From Acidovorax delafieldii (GTDB lineage: Bacteria > Pseudomonadota > Gammaproteobacteria > Burkholderiales > Burkholderiaceae_C): DNA of 64,000 bases. The DNA lies in contig DFQQ01000044.1 of NCBI GenBank assembly GCA_002377855.1, positions 190,919 to 254,918 of the forward strand, read 5' to 3'. Of the stretch, positions 33,784 to 43,130 are shown piece after piece; position 1 is the stretch's first letter; each line of letters opens with the position of its first letter. Made by a program: the position numbers and the translations under genes. The notes under the pieces are model-generated. The model made no database searches, had not been told where the DNA came from, and was given only the letters and a program-made list of their open reading frames with translations.

Positions 33784-33824
33784 CCCCCTTCTCCCGAATC
33801 GCATAGCGATTCGAGAGAAGGGGG
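33784..33824. repeat. long inverted repeat (20-bp arms, 3-nt loop)
   Basis: CCCCCTTCTC and GAATCGC, loop ATA, then GCGATTC and GAGAAGGGGG. One mismatch in 20 pairs. It lies about 30 bp beyond the SEC-C protein stop. A second small palindrome, AGGCGC-GCA-GCGCCT, is at 33826-33840. Possibly a REP-like element or a transcript-end stem; there is no T-run. Confidence 0.65.
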
Positions 33825-33853
33825 AAGGCGCGCAGCGCCTCAGCGGGTTGTGC

Positions 33854-34702
<849 letters not shown>

Positions 34703-35084
34703 GGATGGGGCTCCAGTCAAAGAGGGGGGCAGCAATGGGGTGGCTTGGGTGCGCTCAGGGGCGGGTCCGCGATCTGTGCAGCCCGCCCTGTCGCGGCGCA
34801 ACGCCCCAGGCGCGGCGCGATCGCCATGGCTTGCACGGGCTGCGCCATGCGGCAGTGCAGTGGCGTGAATCAGCTGAAAATCGGGGGAGTGCGCGGGGCG
34901 CCAAGGCGGCGAGTGTAGCCCGCCCTGCAAAAACCCCGATCCCGGCGAAGGGCCCCGCACTGCCCGCTTGCGCGCTGGCCCACGCGGTTAGGCCGCACAA
35001 TATGCTCCGCTTCCCGTGGCCACAGGCCATTGCTTCGATTTTGCAGGTCTCGCCTCCCGCGCCCGGCCTGCGCACAGCGCTTTC
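34703..35084. other. intergenic region between divergent genes
   Basis: About 380 bp, GC-rich. It must hold promoters for the SEC-C protein gene and for the kinase-like gene. I see no clear operator, hairpin with T-run or small gene in it. Confidence 0.4.
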
Positions 35085-35918
35085 ATGAATTTGCCCAGCC
35101 TTACCGAGCACGTCGATGTGCCCGCCCCCGCCGTGGACTACGCCGCCTACCTGGCCCGCCAGCTGGCAGTACAGCAGTTCAACGTGGCCAGCTACCGGCT
35201 TGGCGACGAGCAGGTGTGGGTGAAAAAAGCCAACACGCCCCACGGCATGGCGCGCTATCGCGTGCTCGGTGCACTGGCGCTGGCCTCGGGCCTGCCGGTG
35301 TTGCAGCCAGTGCCCAATCTGGGGGGCAACACGGCCATTGCCACCGAAGTGCGGCGCCTGCGCGACCTGGCTGCGCGCGGGCTTCGCGTACCCACGGTGC
35401 TGGCCGCGCAGGACAACGGCTTTCTCATGCGCCATCTGGGCCGCCCGGCAGAGCAAACGCCCTCGTTGGGCAACGAAATCGAAGCGGCAGTTCCCGCAGG
35501 GCCCGAAGCGGTGCTGCGCCTTTGGGCCCAGGGCCTGCGCGCCATTGAACTGGTGCACAACCAGGGCACTTGCCTGAGCCAGGCCTTTGCCCGCAACCTG
35601 GTGCGCTGCCCCGACGGCATGGTGGGCTACATCGACTTTGAAGACGACCCCATGGCCGTGCTGGCGCTGCCGCTGTGCCATGGCCGCGACGCGCTGTGCT
35701 ACGCCCACTCCACCGCGATCTATCTGCGCCAATGCGGAGCCCTGGATGACGCCCGCCCGCTGTGGGCACAATGGCTGCAGGCGCGCGGCCCCGCCCTGCA
35801 GGCGGTGATGCAGCAAAGCACCCACCGCATGCGCTGGATGCGCCACCTGCCGCAGAGCCGCCGGCTGGGACGTGACCTTCAGCGGGTGCGCGCGGCGTAT
35901 GACCTGCTGCGGGACTGA
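35085..35918 (+). CDS. kinase-fold protein, possibly inactive
   Basis: 277 residues with a small-kinase layout. A possible ATP lysine lies in QVWVKKANTPHGMARYRVLG, then GNTAIATEVRRLRDLAARGLRVPTVL, a hinge-like NGFLMRHLGRPAE, and VGYIDFEDDPM, which resembles the metal-binding D-F-E of Bud32/RIO-type or LPS-core kinases. The expected catalytic His-x-Asp/Arg loop is not clear in LVHNQGTCLSQAFARNL. So either the loop has diverged or the protein is a pseudokinase. Substrate unknown. The ATG at 35085 starts MNLPSLTEHVD; no strong Shine-Dalgarno. Confidence 0.72.
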   Translation: MNLPSLTEHVDVPAPAVDYAAYLARQLAVQQFNVASYRLGDEQVWVKKANTPHGMARYRVLGALALASGLPVLQPVPNLGGNTAIATEVRRLRDLAARGLRVPTVLAAQDNGFLMRHLGRPAEQTPSLGNEIEAAVPAGPEAVLRLWAQGLRAIELVHNQGTCLSQAFARNLVRCPDGMVGYIDFEDDPMAVLALPLCHGRDALCYAHSTAIYLRQCGALDDARPLWAQWLQARGPALQAVMQQSTHRMRWMRHLPQSRRLGRDLQRVRAAYDLLRD

Positions 35919-36140
35919 CGCACACCCAAGGGCAGTGCAGCCTGCTGGGCGCCCACGGCCCTGCCAGACACATCGGGAGCAACGAGCGAGAAAGCAAAAA
36001 GCCAGCCTCTGCAGGCGCGCCACAACCCACGAATCGCGCGCAGGTCCGAACTGTCGAGTCGACTTTGGCTGACAGGCACGCAGTGGACGCGTCACCTATT
36101 GTTCAGGCAGCTGCATCGCACCCTATTTTTCTACCGCTAC

Positions 36141-38015
36141 ATGCCAGACATCACTCCTGCGACAGCCCTGACCGAAACGGTCGCCGCACCTGCGGTCGCA
36201 CCGCCACCCGCCCAGAAGCCCCGCCGTCGACGCCCACCCACGCTCTCCTGGTCCGCCTGGAAGCAGTTCATGAGCGTGGCGCGCCCCTACTGGCTGGGCG
36301 ACCAAAAACGCATGGCCTGGGGGCTGCTGGCCCTGCTGATCGGTTTGATGGTGCTGGAGACCCAGCTCGCCGTGATGCTGATCGACAAGACCGGCGAACT
36401 CACATCGGCCCTGGCCGCCAAGCAGGTGGACCGTTTCTGGGGCGCGGTGCGCGCCAGCCTGATGGTGGTGGCGGTGGCAGTCCCGGTGTACGCCTTCTAC
36501 TACTACATGCGCGATGCGTTCTCCAACCACTGGCGCCGCTGGCTCACCCACCGGTTTCTGGATGGATACCTGAGCGAGCGCAAGTACTACGAAATAGGCA
36601 ATGGCCGGGACATCGACAACCCCGACCAGCGCATCAGCGAAGACATCAACACCTTCACCGGCCGCTCCACGCACTTCCTGCTCATCTTTCTGGGCTCGCT
36701 GATGCAGCTCGTGGCATTCAGTGCGGTGCTGTGGTCCATCTCGCACACGCTGGTGGCGTTTTTGGCGGTGTACGCACTGCTGGGCACCTTTGGCGCGCTG
36801 TACCTGTTCGGGGCGCCGCTCATCCGGCTCAATTTCTGGCAGATCCGGCGCGAGGCCGACTTTCGTTTCGGCCTGATGCGCCTGCGCGAAAACGCCGAAT
36901 CCATCGCCTTTTACCGGGGCGAGCCCCAGGAGCGGTCCCAGCTCAACCACCGTTTCGAGGCCGTGTTCAGCAACTTTGCCAAGCTCATCAAAAAGCAGCG
37001 CTCCCTGAACCTGTACCAGCGTGGGTTCAGCCAACTCACCTTGGTGCTGCCGGCGATCATCCTCGCCAACGATGTGCTCAGTGGCGAGCTGGAAGTGGGG
37101 CGCGCCATCCAGGCGGCGGGGGCCTTCGCGGCCGTGCTGGCCGCTGTGTCGCTGATCGTGGACAACTTCGAGAGCCTCAGCCGCTTCGTCGCCGGGATTG
37201 ACCGCCTGCACGCCCTGTCGCAGGTCGTGCTCAAGACGCCAGCGGCCCCCACGCCCTGGGCGGAACCACCCGCCGCTGCGGCGGCAGGCACCGCCGAAAC
37301 CACAGGCACGGTCGCCACTGCTCCTGCCCCGAGCGACGGCACCCAGATCACCACCCGCGAGGGAGACACCCTGGCCATTGAGGGGCTGACCCTGCACACG
37401 CCGCAGTTTGGCCGCCTGCTGGTGCAGGACCTTTCCCTCACCCTGGCAGCCGGAGACGCCCTGCTCATCACCGGCCCCAGTGGCTGCGGCAAAAGCTCGC
37501 TGCTGCGGGCGATGGCGGGGCTGTGGCGCACGGGCCAGGGCACCGTGCAGCACCCGCCCCTGGAGGACATGTTCTTCCTGCCGCAACGCCCTTACCTGCA
37601 GCCGGACACCCTGCGCAGCCAGATCATCTACCCCAGCCAATCCACAGCGCTGACAGACGACCAGTTGCTGCAACTGCTCGATGAGGTGCAGCTGGGCTCA
37701 CTGGCTGAACGCGTGGGCGGGCTCGATGCTTCGCACGATTGGGAGAAGCTGCTGTCCACCGGCGAGCAGCAGCGCCTGGCTTTTGCACGGGTGCTGGCCC
37801 GCACGCCGCGCATCGTCATCCTGGACGAAGCCACGAGCGCGCTGGACAGCGCCAACGAGGCAGCGCTGTATGAACGCCTGAGGGCCACGGGCATGGCGTT
37901 GGTGAGCATTGCCCACCGCCCTGCCGTGCTGCGGCACCACACGCAAGTGCTGCAGCTCAAGGGCGACGGGGCGTGGCAACTGGTCGCGGCTGGCGACTTC
38001 AGCTTCGACGACTGA
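36141..38015 (+). CDS. ABC transporter permease/ATPase (SbmA/YddA type)
   Basis: 624 residues, a half-transporter with fused membrane and ATPase domains. The membrane part contains FYYYMRDAFSNHWRRWLTHRFLDGYL and YYEIGNGRDIDNPDQRISEDI, both typical of the SbmA/BacA and ABC-D-like group. The ATPase has Walker A GPSGCGKSS, a variant signature LSTGEQQRLAFARVL, Walker B IVILDEATSALD, and H-loop SIAHRP. A Pro/Ala/Thr linker (about residues 370-410) joins the two. Relatives import peptides or export unknown lipids. The start at 36141 has little ribosome-binding sequence before it; a TTG 42 nt upstream is the alternative. Confidence 0.9.
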   Translation: MPDITPATALTETVAAPAVAPPPAQKPRRRRPPTLSWSAWKQFMSVARPYWLGDQKRMAWGLLALLIGLMVLETQLAVMLIDKTGELTSALAAKQVDRFWGAVRASLMVVAVAVPVYAFYYYMRDAFSNHWRRWLTHRFLDGYLSERKYYEIGNGRDIDNPDQRISEDINTFTGRSTHFLLIFLGSLMQLVAFSAVLWSISHTLVAFLAVYALLGTFGALYLFGAPLIRLNFWQIRREADFRFGLMRLRENAESIAFYRGEPQERSQLNHRFEAVFSNFAKLIKKQRSLNLYQRGFSQLTLVLPAIILANDVLSGELEVGRAIQAAGAFAAVLAAVSLIVDNFESLSRFVAGIDRLHALSQVVLKTPAAPTPWAEPPAAAAAGTAETTGTVATAPAPSDGTQITTREGDTLAIEGLTLHTPQFGRLLVQDLSLTLAAGDALLITGPSGCGKSSLLRAMAGLWRTGQGTVQHPPLEDMFFLPQRPYLQPDTLRSQIIYPSQSTALTDDQLLQLLDEVQLGSLAERVGGLDASHDWEKLLSTGEQQRLAFARVLARTPRIVILDEATSALDSANEAALYERLRATGMALVSIAHRPAVLRHHTQVLQLKGDGAWQLVAAGDFSFDD

Positions 38016-38130
38016 AGGGAAACGGGCTCGGTACGAGATCAGCGTGTACAGCAGGCGTAGTATGGCTTGGTTGGGCCGGTGCCTTTACCGCCCACCGCCC
38101 GCTTGCGCCACCACCGTGTGGTTGCCGCCC

Positions 38131-38616
38131 TCAGGCGAGCTCTGCGGCCAGGCTTTCGTCCAGCACCAGCGCCGTAGCCACCTGCGCATCCAGGTTCAGA
38201 AGCCGTTTGCGCATGCAGATCACAGCCTTGTCCTTGCTCAGCAAAATGGCGCGGTGCGCCGCAGCCAGGTCGATGAACTTCTGGTCATCGGCATCCTTGC
38301 AGACGTAGACCACGCGGGGGGCAATGTCCACCAGCCGGGCCTGCGCATCAAAGGCGGCCAGCACTTGGGCAGCATCCACGCGGTAGAAGTCCATGCGCGA
38401 GACGATGTGCGGGTAGGCCAGCACCCGCTCCAGCTCATCGCGCATGACCTGCGTGGCAATCCAGTCCAGGCGCCCCTGGACCAGCAGGGTGCGCAGCGGT
38501 GCCGTGCGCGGGTCGCTGAAGATGAGCAGATCCAGCGCCACGTTGGTGTCCACCACCACCGGGCGCGCGGGCTCTCCCACCACGCCCTCGGCGGGCAGGT
38601 GCAGCTCAACCTGCAT
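38131..38616 (-). CDS. PIN-domain protein, toxin-like, no antitoxin seen
   Basis: 161 residues. PIN-domain acids: VVVDTNVALDLL (first Asp), VMRDELERVLAYP (Glu), and CKDADDQKFIDLAAAHRAILLSKDKAV (remaining Asp). It belongs to the group annotated as putative toxin-antitoxin PIN proteins (COG1569-like). The usual upstream antitoxin is absent. Instead the gene overlaps the 3' end of the rRNA methyltransferase gene by 11 bp and is read in the same direction, so it is likely co-translated with it. That position suggests a housekeeping RNase role as much as a toxin. Confidence 0.85.
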   Translation of the reverse strand: MQVELHLPAEGVVGEPARPVVVDTNVALDLLIFSDPRTAPLRTLLVQGRLDWIATQVMRDELERVLAYPHIVSRMDFYRVDAAQVLAAFDAQARLVDIAPRVVYVCKDADDQKFIDLAAAHRAILLSKDKAVICMRKRLLNLDAQVATALVLDESLAAELA

Positions 38617-39895
38617 GGCTGGCCCCGCCGCCCTCGGCCTTGTTCGGGCGCTCGCGCAGGGTGCCCTTGACCATGTCGAAGCGGAACATGCGGCACTCGA
38701 TCGGGCCGTTCCACATCGGCACGCGGCGCGATTCCTTCAGGCGCATCTTGCCGGGCAGCTTGAGGTCGGGCGTCAGCATCCAGGCGGTCCAGCCGCTGTA
38801 GTTCTTCTTCCAGTGGGCCGCCAGCTGCGTGAAGAACTCGCCCCCGTCTTCGGTCTGGGCCTCTTCTCGGCCCACCGCCTGGCCTTGTGCGCGGTCGGCG
38901 GCGCGTTCACTGGCGTTGCGGCCGGCGGCACCCGCAGCGGCAATACGCTCGCCATACGGTGGGTTCAGCAGCATCACCCCCGGCTGTTCGCACGGCGGCA
39001 TGCGCTGCAGGGCGTCGCCGCCACGCAATTGCACAGCATCGGCCACGCCCGCGCGTTCGGCATTGCGCTGCGAAAAGTCGACCATGCGGAAGGCAATATC
39101 ACTGCCAAAAATGGGCACAGCGCTTTTCTGGATTGCGCCTTCAGCTTCGTTTTTGATAGCAGTCCAGACGTGAGCCTGGAACGGCAGCAGTTTTTCAAAC
39201 GCAAAGCGGCGCAGCATGCCGGCGGGGATGCGGCAGGCAATCTGCGCGGCTTCGACCAAGATGGTGCCGCTGCCGCAGCAGGGGTCGTACAGCGGCTGGG
39301 GGTTGTCGCCGTGCGGGTCCCAGCCGCTGGCGGCGATCATGGCGGCGGCCAGGGTTTCCTTCAGGGGCGCATCGCCCTTGTCTTCGCGCCAGCCGCGCTT
39401 GAACAGCGGCTCGCCGCTGGTGTCGATGTAGATCGTGGCTTCGTCGGTGGTCAGGTGCAGGTGGATGCGCACATCAGGCCACTGCGTGTTCACATCGGGG
39501 CGCACGCCGCTCTTGGCGCGAAAGCGGTCGGCCACGGCGTCCTTGACCTTCAGGGCGGCAAAGTTCAGGCTCTGCAGCGGGCTGTGCTGGGCGGTGACTT
39601 CGATCTTGAAGCTCTGGCGCGTGGTGAACCAGATCTCCCACGCCACCTCGCTGGCCATGGCGTAGAGGTCGTTTTCAGAGCGGTAGGGCCGGTGCGCCAG
39701 TTGCACCAGCACGCGCTGGGTCAGGCGGCTGTGCAGGTTCAGCTGCAGCGCATGGCGCCATGAGCTGCGCAGCAGCACGCCGCCACGCCCGACCAACAGG
39801 TCTTGTCCGGTCAGGCCCGTGATGCCGTGCACTTCGTCGGCCAGGAAGCCCTCGACACCCGCGGCGCAAGGGAGAAAAAGTTGGAGTTGATTCAT
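38606..39895 (-). CDS. THUMP-domain rRNA methyltransferase (RlmL-like)
   Basis: 429 residues. N-terminal ferredoxin-like/THUMP region (LFLPCAAGVEGFLADEVHGI, VEVTAQ-type strands) and a C-terminal Rossmann methyltransferase with LYDPCCGSGTILVEAA (SAM) and catalytic VMLLNPPYGERI. It resembles the RlmL half of E. coli RlmKL, which makes m2G2445 of 23S rRNA; the RlmK half is not present. The stretch TAIKNEAEGAIQKSAVPIFG sits on a copy of the dispersed repeat. A polar insert with two short acidic runs (GRNASERAADRAQG, REEAQTEDGGEF) follows the catalytic motif. Confidence 0.92.
   Translation of the reverse strand: MNQLQLFLPCAAGVEGFLADEVHGITGLTGQDLLVGRGGVLLRSSWRHALQLNLHSRLTQRVLVQLAHRPYRSENDLYAMASEVAWEIWFTTRQSFKIEVTAQHSPLQSLNFAALKVKDAVADRFRAKSGVRPDVNTQWPDVRIHLHLTTDEATIYIDTSGEPLFKRGWREDKGDAPLKETLAAAMIAASGWDPHGDNPQPLYDPCCGSGTILVEAAQIACRIPAGMLRRFAFEKLLPFQAHVWTAIKNEAEGAIQKSAVPIFGSDIAFRMVDFSQRNAERAGVADAVQLRGGDALQRMPPCEQPGVMLLNPPYGERIAAAGAAGRNASERAADRAQGQAVGREEAQTEDGGEFFTQLAAHWKKNYSGWTAWMLTPDLKLPGKMRLKESRRVPMWNGPIECRMFRFDMVKGTLRERPNKAEGGGASHAG
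39113..39160 (-). repeat. dispersed palindromic repeat inside the rRNA methyltransferase gene
   Basis: In the gene's sense direction: CTATCAAAAACGAAGCTG, then GGCGCAATCCAGAAAAGCGC. Same layout as other copies, more diverged, in frame. Confidence 0.6.
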
Positions 39896-40003
39896 AACAG
39901 GGCTGAGGATAAACCCTGCAGCACTCAGGAGCCCTTGCGCTAACGCTGCGAACCCACCCGTGCAAAAAGTGCCCGCACGGGCAACGCCACCCTGATAGCG
40001 CCC

Positions 40004-40061
40004 CTTTTGCTATTGATTTGGTAGCTTACTGCGCTTGCTGCAAGCGCGCCGAACCATTTTT
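40004..40061 (+). repeat. dispersed palindromic repeat, intergenic
   Basis: TTTTGCTATTGATTTGGTAG, then CTTACTGCGCTTGCTGCAAG, CGCG and a CCATTTTT tail. It lies in the gap between the rRNA methyltransferase and DUF2231 genes. Confidence 0.6.
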
Positions 40062-40132
40062 AGGCCTATGGCCCGCACCACCTCGCCCCAGGCCGTCAAA
40101 GTGGTGCGCCGTGGCCGCCAGACAGGGTGCGC

Positions 40133-40609
40133 CTATCCCTTGGCATCACGCAAGGAACTGGGAGCGTCCAGCCCCGCCTTTTCATCGACACCCACGCCCA
40201 GGCGCGAGACCAGTTCCCCGCCCAGCCATGCTGTCACCAGCGCCAAGCCCACCCCGGCCAATGCGCACGCCAGTGACCAGCCTTGAGCGGGCTCGCCGGG
40301 CTCTCGCATGCACCAGGCCGCCACGAACAGGGCCGAGACGACCGCATTGCCTGCGCCATGCAAGGCCCCAATGCGCCGCGCCCGGGTGCCCACGGGCACC
40401 TTCAGCCAATCTGCCAGGCCAAACGGGGCTGCGACCAAGGCGCCGACGATGCCCGCTGTCAGCGCCCAGTAGCCGGCCACCGCCCAATCGTCTCGGTGGG
40501 CCAGCCGTGCCATCACGTCGAACACCACCGATGTGGCCAGCAGCCCCAGCGGAAACACCACCAGCATCTGGTGCACCGGGTGCCCCAGGAAACGCACGCG
40601 CGCTTTCAT
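40133..40609 (-). CDS. DUF2231-type membrane protein
   Basis: 158 residues with four predicted membrane helices: HPVHQMLVVFPLGLLATSVVFDVMARL is the family signature region (His pair), then WALTAGIVGALVAAPFGLADWL and two more. Function unknown; relatives may bind haem through the conserved histidines, which is only a suggestion. The ATG overlaps the stop of the upstream gene by 4 bp (ATGA), so it is translated with it. Confidence 0.85.
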   Translation of the reverse strand: MKARVRFLGHPVHQMLVVFPLGLLATSVVFDVMARLAHRDDWAVAGYWALTAGIVGALVAAPFGLADWLKVPVGTRARRIGALHGAGNAVVSALFVAAWCMREPGEPAQGWSLACALAGVGLALVTAWLGGELVSRLGVGVDEKAGLDAPSSLRDAKG

Positions 40610-41115
40610 CGGAACGTCTTTGCAATGAGTTTGGCCAACACCGCCAGCGCGGCCAACGCCAGCAGCTTGCGGATCAACCCTGCGCGGTTGTGCTGCCACT
40701 CGGCCTTAGCCCCCATTTCGGCCAGCACGTTGGGCACATGGCCTTTGAGCACATCACTCAGCAGGCCCTCCAGCACATCGATGCGGTCGGCCAGCATCAG
40801 CAGCAGCCAGCGGCGCACATCGTTTTCGCTCGCCTTGAAGGCGAGGCGGCGCAGGCTGCCGCTCAAGCCGCTGGGTGGCAGTGTGGTGCCGAACACGGGC
40901 GTCATGCCGGGGCGCTCGGTGGACTGCAGCACCTCTACCGTCTGGGGCTGGGCCGAGGGCTGGTCCCAGTGCACGCCGTGCAGGCGCGGTGGGGTGCGCT
41001 CCATGGGGTAGGCCGGGCGCTGGGCGTGGTCCAGGTCAGCGCCCCAGCCGACGATGGCAGAGCGGTCGGCCTGTGCGCGCGGGCCTGGGGGAGTGGCTTC
41101 GATATAGGTGTTCAT
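40606..41115 (-). CDS. hypothetical protein with C-terminal hydrophobic segment
   Basis: 169 residues, no family recognised. The N-terminal 80 residues are polar and Pro-rich. The middle (RRLAFKASENDVRRWLLLMLADRIDVLEGLLSDVLKGHVPNVLAEMG) is helical. The C-terminus RKLLALAALAVLAKLIAKTF could be a membrane anchor with a basic end. AAGGAG precedes the start by 7 nt. It lies 26 bp after the dehydrogenase gene and overlaps the DUF2231 gene, making a three-gene operon. Confidence 0.72.
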   Translation of the reverse strand: MNTYIEATPPGPRAQADRSAIVGWGADLDHAQRPAYPMERTPPRLHGVHWDQPSAQPQTVEVLQSTERPGMTPVFGTTLPPSGLSGSLRRLAFKASENDVRRWLLLMLADRIDVLEGLLSDVLKGHVPNVLAEMGAKAEWQHNRAGLIRKLLALAALAVLAKLIAKTFR

Positions 41116-41141
41116 GAAAGGCTCCTTGGGCATCGGGCGGG

Positions 41142-42296
41142 TCAAGCGGCGGCGCCGCGCGGCACGATCACTGGCTTGATGCAGTGGTCCAGCTTGCTGG
41201 AGAAGATGTGGTACGCGTCGGGTATGTCTTCCATCGCAAAGCGGTGCGTGATGACGTCGCGCGGGCGGATGCGCCCGGCCTGGATGTGCTCGATGAGCCG
41301 GGGCAGGTGGCGCTTGACGCTGGCCTGGTTCATGCGCAGCGTCAGGCCCTTGTTCACCGCATTGCCGATGGGCACCGCATTGAATGTGGGGCCGTACACG
41401 CCCACGATCGACACGCGTCCGCCCTTGCGCACGGAGTTGATGCACCAGTGCAGCACGGTGGCCGCGCCGCCCTGCAGCTTCAGACGCACGCCCGTCAACG
41501 TCTGCGCGGCATTGCCTGCCGCCTCGCAGCCCACCGCGTCAATGCACACATCCGGGCCCAGGCCATCGGTCATTTTCTTGAGGTGCATGGCCATGTCGCG
41601 CACGCTCTTGAAGTCCACTGTCTCGCACTGCGCGAACTCACGCACAAAGTCGAGGCGGTATTCCACGTGGTCCACCACAATCACCCGGCCCGCGCCCAGC
41701 AGCCATGCGCTCTTGGCGGCAAAGATGCCCACCGGCCCCGCGCCGAACACCACCACGGTGTCGCCCTCTTCAATGTCGCCCATCTCGGCCGCCTGGTAGC
41801 CGGTGGGCAGGGCGTCTGTCAGCAGCACTGCGTCATCGAGGTGAATGTCGGGCGGGATCACGGTGGGCCCGATATCGGCCATGGGCACGCGCACATATTC
41901 GGCCTGCCCGCCGTCGTAGCCCCCGGTGGTGTGCGAGTAGCCGTAGATGCCGCCCACGGCAGTGGCCTCGGGGTTGGTGTTGTGGCAGTTGCTGTACAGC
42001 TCTTTTTGGCAGAAGAAGCACGTGCCGCAGAAGATGTTGAACGGCACCAGCACGTGGTCGCCCGGCTTGAGGTTTTGCACCGAAGGGCCCACGGCTTCGA
42101 CGATGCCGGTGAACTCGTGCCCAAACGTGGTGCCCACACGGGTGTCAGGCACCAGGCCGTGGTACAGGTGCAGATCAGAGCCACAGATGCAAGACCGCGT
42201 CACGCGCACGATGGCATCGTTGGGGTGCTCTATCTCGGGTTCAGCTTTCTCGGAAACACGGATGCGGTAGGGACCGCGGTAGTTCATTGCAAGCAT
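41142..42296 (-). CDS. zinc-dependent alcohol/formaldehyde dehydrogenase-like protein
   Basis: 384 residues, medium-chain dehydrogenase/reductase. Catalytic zinc ligands are in CICGSDLHLYHG and TTFGHEFTGIVEAVG. Structural zinc cysteines lie in FNIFCGTCFFCQKELYSNC. The nucleotide motif is VVFGAGPVGIFAA with Asp at VIVVDHVEYRL, favouring NAD+. It resembles the glutathione-independent formaldehyde dehydrogenase group but substrate is unproven. Start at 42296 (MLAMNYRG) is chosen for GAAAGGG upstream; the ATG at 42287 is the alternative. Confidence 0.9.
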   Translation of the reverse strand: MLAMNYRGPYRIRVSEKAEPEIEHPNDAIVRVTRSCICGSDLHLYHGLVPDTRVGTTFGHEFTGIVEAVGPSVQNLKPGDHVLVPFNIFCGTCFFCQKELYSNCHNTNPEATAVGGIYGYSHTTGGYDGGQAEYVRVPMADIGPTVIPPDIHLDDAVLLTDALPTGYQAAEMGDIEEGDTVVVFGAGPVGIFAAKSAWLLGAGRVIVVDHVEYRLDFVREFAQCETVDFKSVRDMAMHLKKMTDGLGPDVCIDAVGCEAAGNAAQTLTGVRLKLQGGAATVLHWCINSVRKGGRVSIVGVYGPTFNAVPIGNAVNKGLTLRMNQASVKRHLPRLIEHIQAGRIRPRDVITHRFAMEDIPDAYHIFSSKLDHCIKPVIVPRGAAA

Positions 42297-42563
42297 GGGG
42301 TGCCCTTTCTGTACACCCATCTTGCGGCCCCACCGCTGCACCTTTGTAGGAAAAGCTCGCGAAGGGCTGGCGGCAAGCTGCAGCCAATTTGGCTAAAGCC
42401 CATGCAGCGCCCCGGGCTGAACGAACGCTGCGCTGCCTGTTCCCAGGGCTCAGAACTGCTAACCACACTGAGCGAAGCGGTGCTGGCCAGACGCTGCGTC
42501 GCAGGCAGCAGGCGTAGTGCAACAAGACTCGGCAATAACGCCACAAGCGTTTGTGGGCCGCTC

Positions 42564-43028
42564 TCAATCGACGGGCTGTGCGGCGCTGGCGCGGCTGTGC
42601 AGCAGCGCCAGCACGGCGGGCGGAATGGGCGCCGCCCTGCGGTCGTGCTTGCCGATGAAGACGATGCCAATCTTGCCCCGGGCGACCTCGCGGCCACTGG
42701 CCTTGTCGGCCATGCGAAACACCAGATCAAACCCGTATTTGTTGAAATCGGCCGGGGTCATCTCCACGCGCAGGGTCTCGCCGTGAAACGCTTCGGACTT
42801 GTACTGGGCCACGATGTCGCCCACCACGATGGAGTAGTCGCCCACATCAGCCTCGGCATAACCCAGCGACTGAAAGAACCGCACGCGCGCTTCGGAAACC
42901 AGCGTGAGCAGTTGCGCGTTGTCCAGGTGCCCGCCCTGGTTGACGTGGCTGATGTAGATCTGCAGCTCGGTCGCGAAGCCGAAGTGCGCAGGAAGGTCGA
43001 AAACGATGCGTGGCATGGGCCTGCTCAA
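42564..43028 (-). CDS. thioesterase-family (hotdog fold) protein
   Basis: 154 residues resembling 4-hydroxybenzoyl-CoA-type acyl-CoA thioesterases: ELQIYISHVNQGGHLDNAQLLTLVSEARVRFFQSLGY, with a hotdog central helix and the usual Asn-x-Gly-His variant, then VGDIVAQYKSEAFHGETLRV. The acyl substrate is unknown. It lies 100 bp downstream of rpoN. Start could be 43028 or the ATG at 43016. Confidence 0.85.
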   Translation of the reverse strand: MSRPMPRIVFDLPAHFGFATELQIYISHVNQGGHLDNAQLLTLVSEARVRFFQSLGYAEADVGDYSIVVGDIVAQYKSEAFHGETLRVEMTPADFNKYGFDLVFRMADKASGREVARGKIGIVFIGKHDRRAAPIPPAVLALLHSRASAAQPVD

Positions 43029-43130
43029 AGGACGTGGATTTCAAAAATGGTGCGCGCCGGCCAGAGCCCCAAGACGCCAGCGGCGACGGGGACGAGGGCG
43101 CCCCACAAATAAAGGCGCTGAGAACTGGCT

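Noticed and set aside
38131..38616. Complete toxin-antitoxin module
   Set aside because: No small antitoxin gene on either side; upstream sequence belongs to the rRNA methyltransferase.
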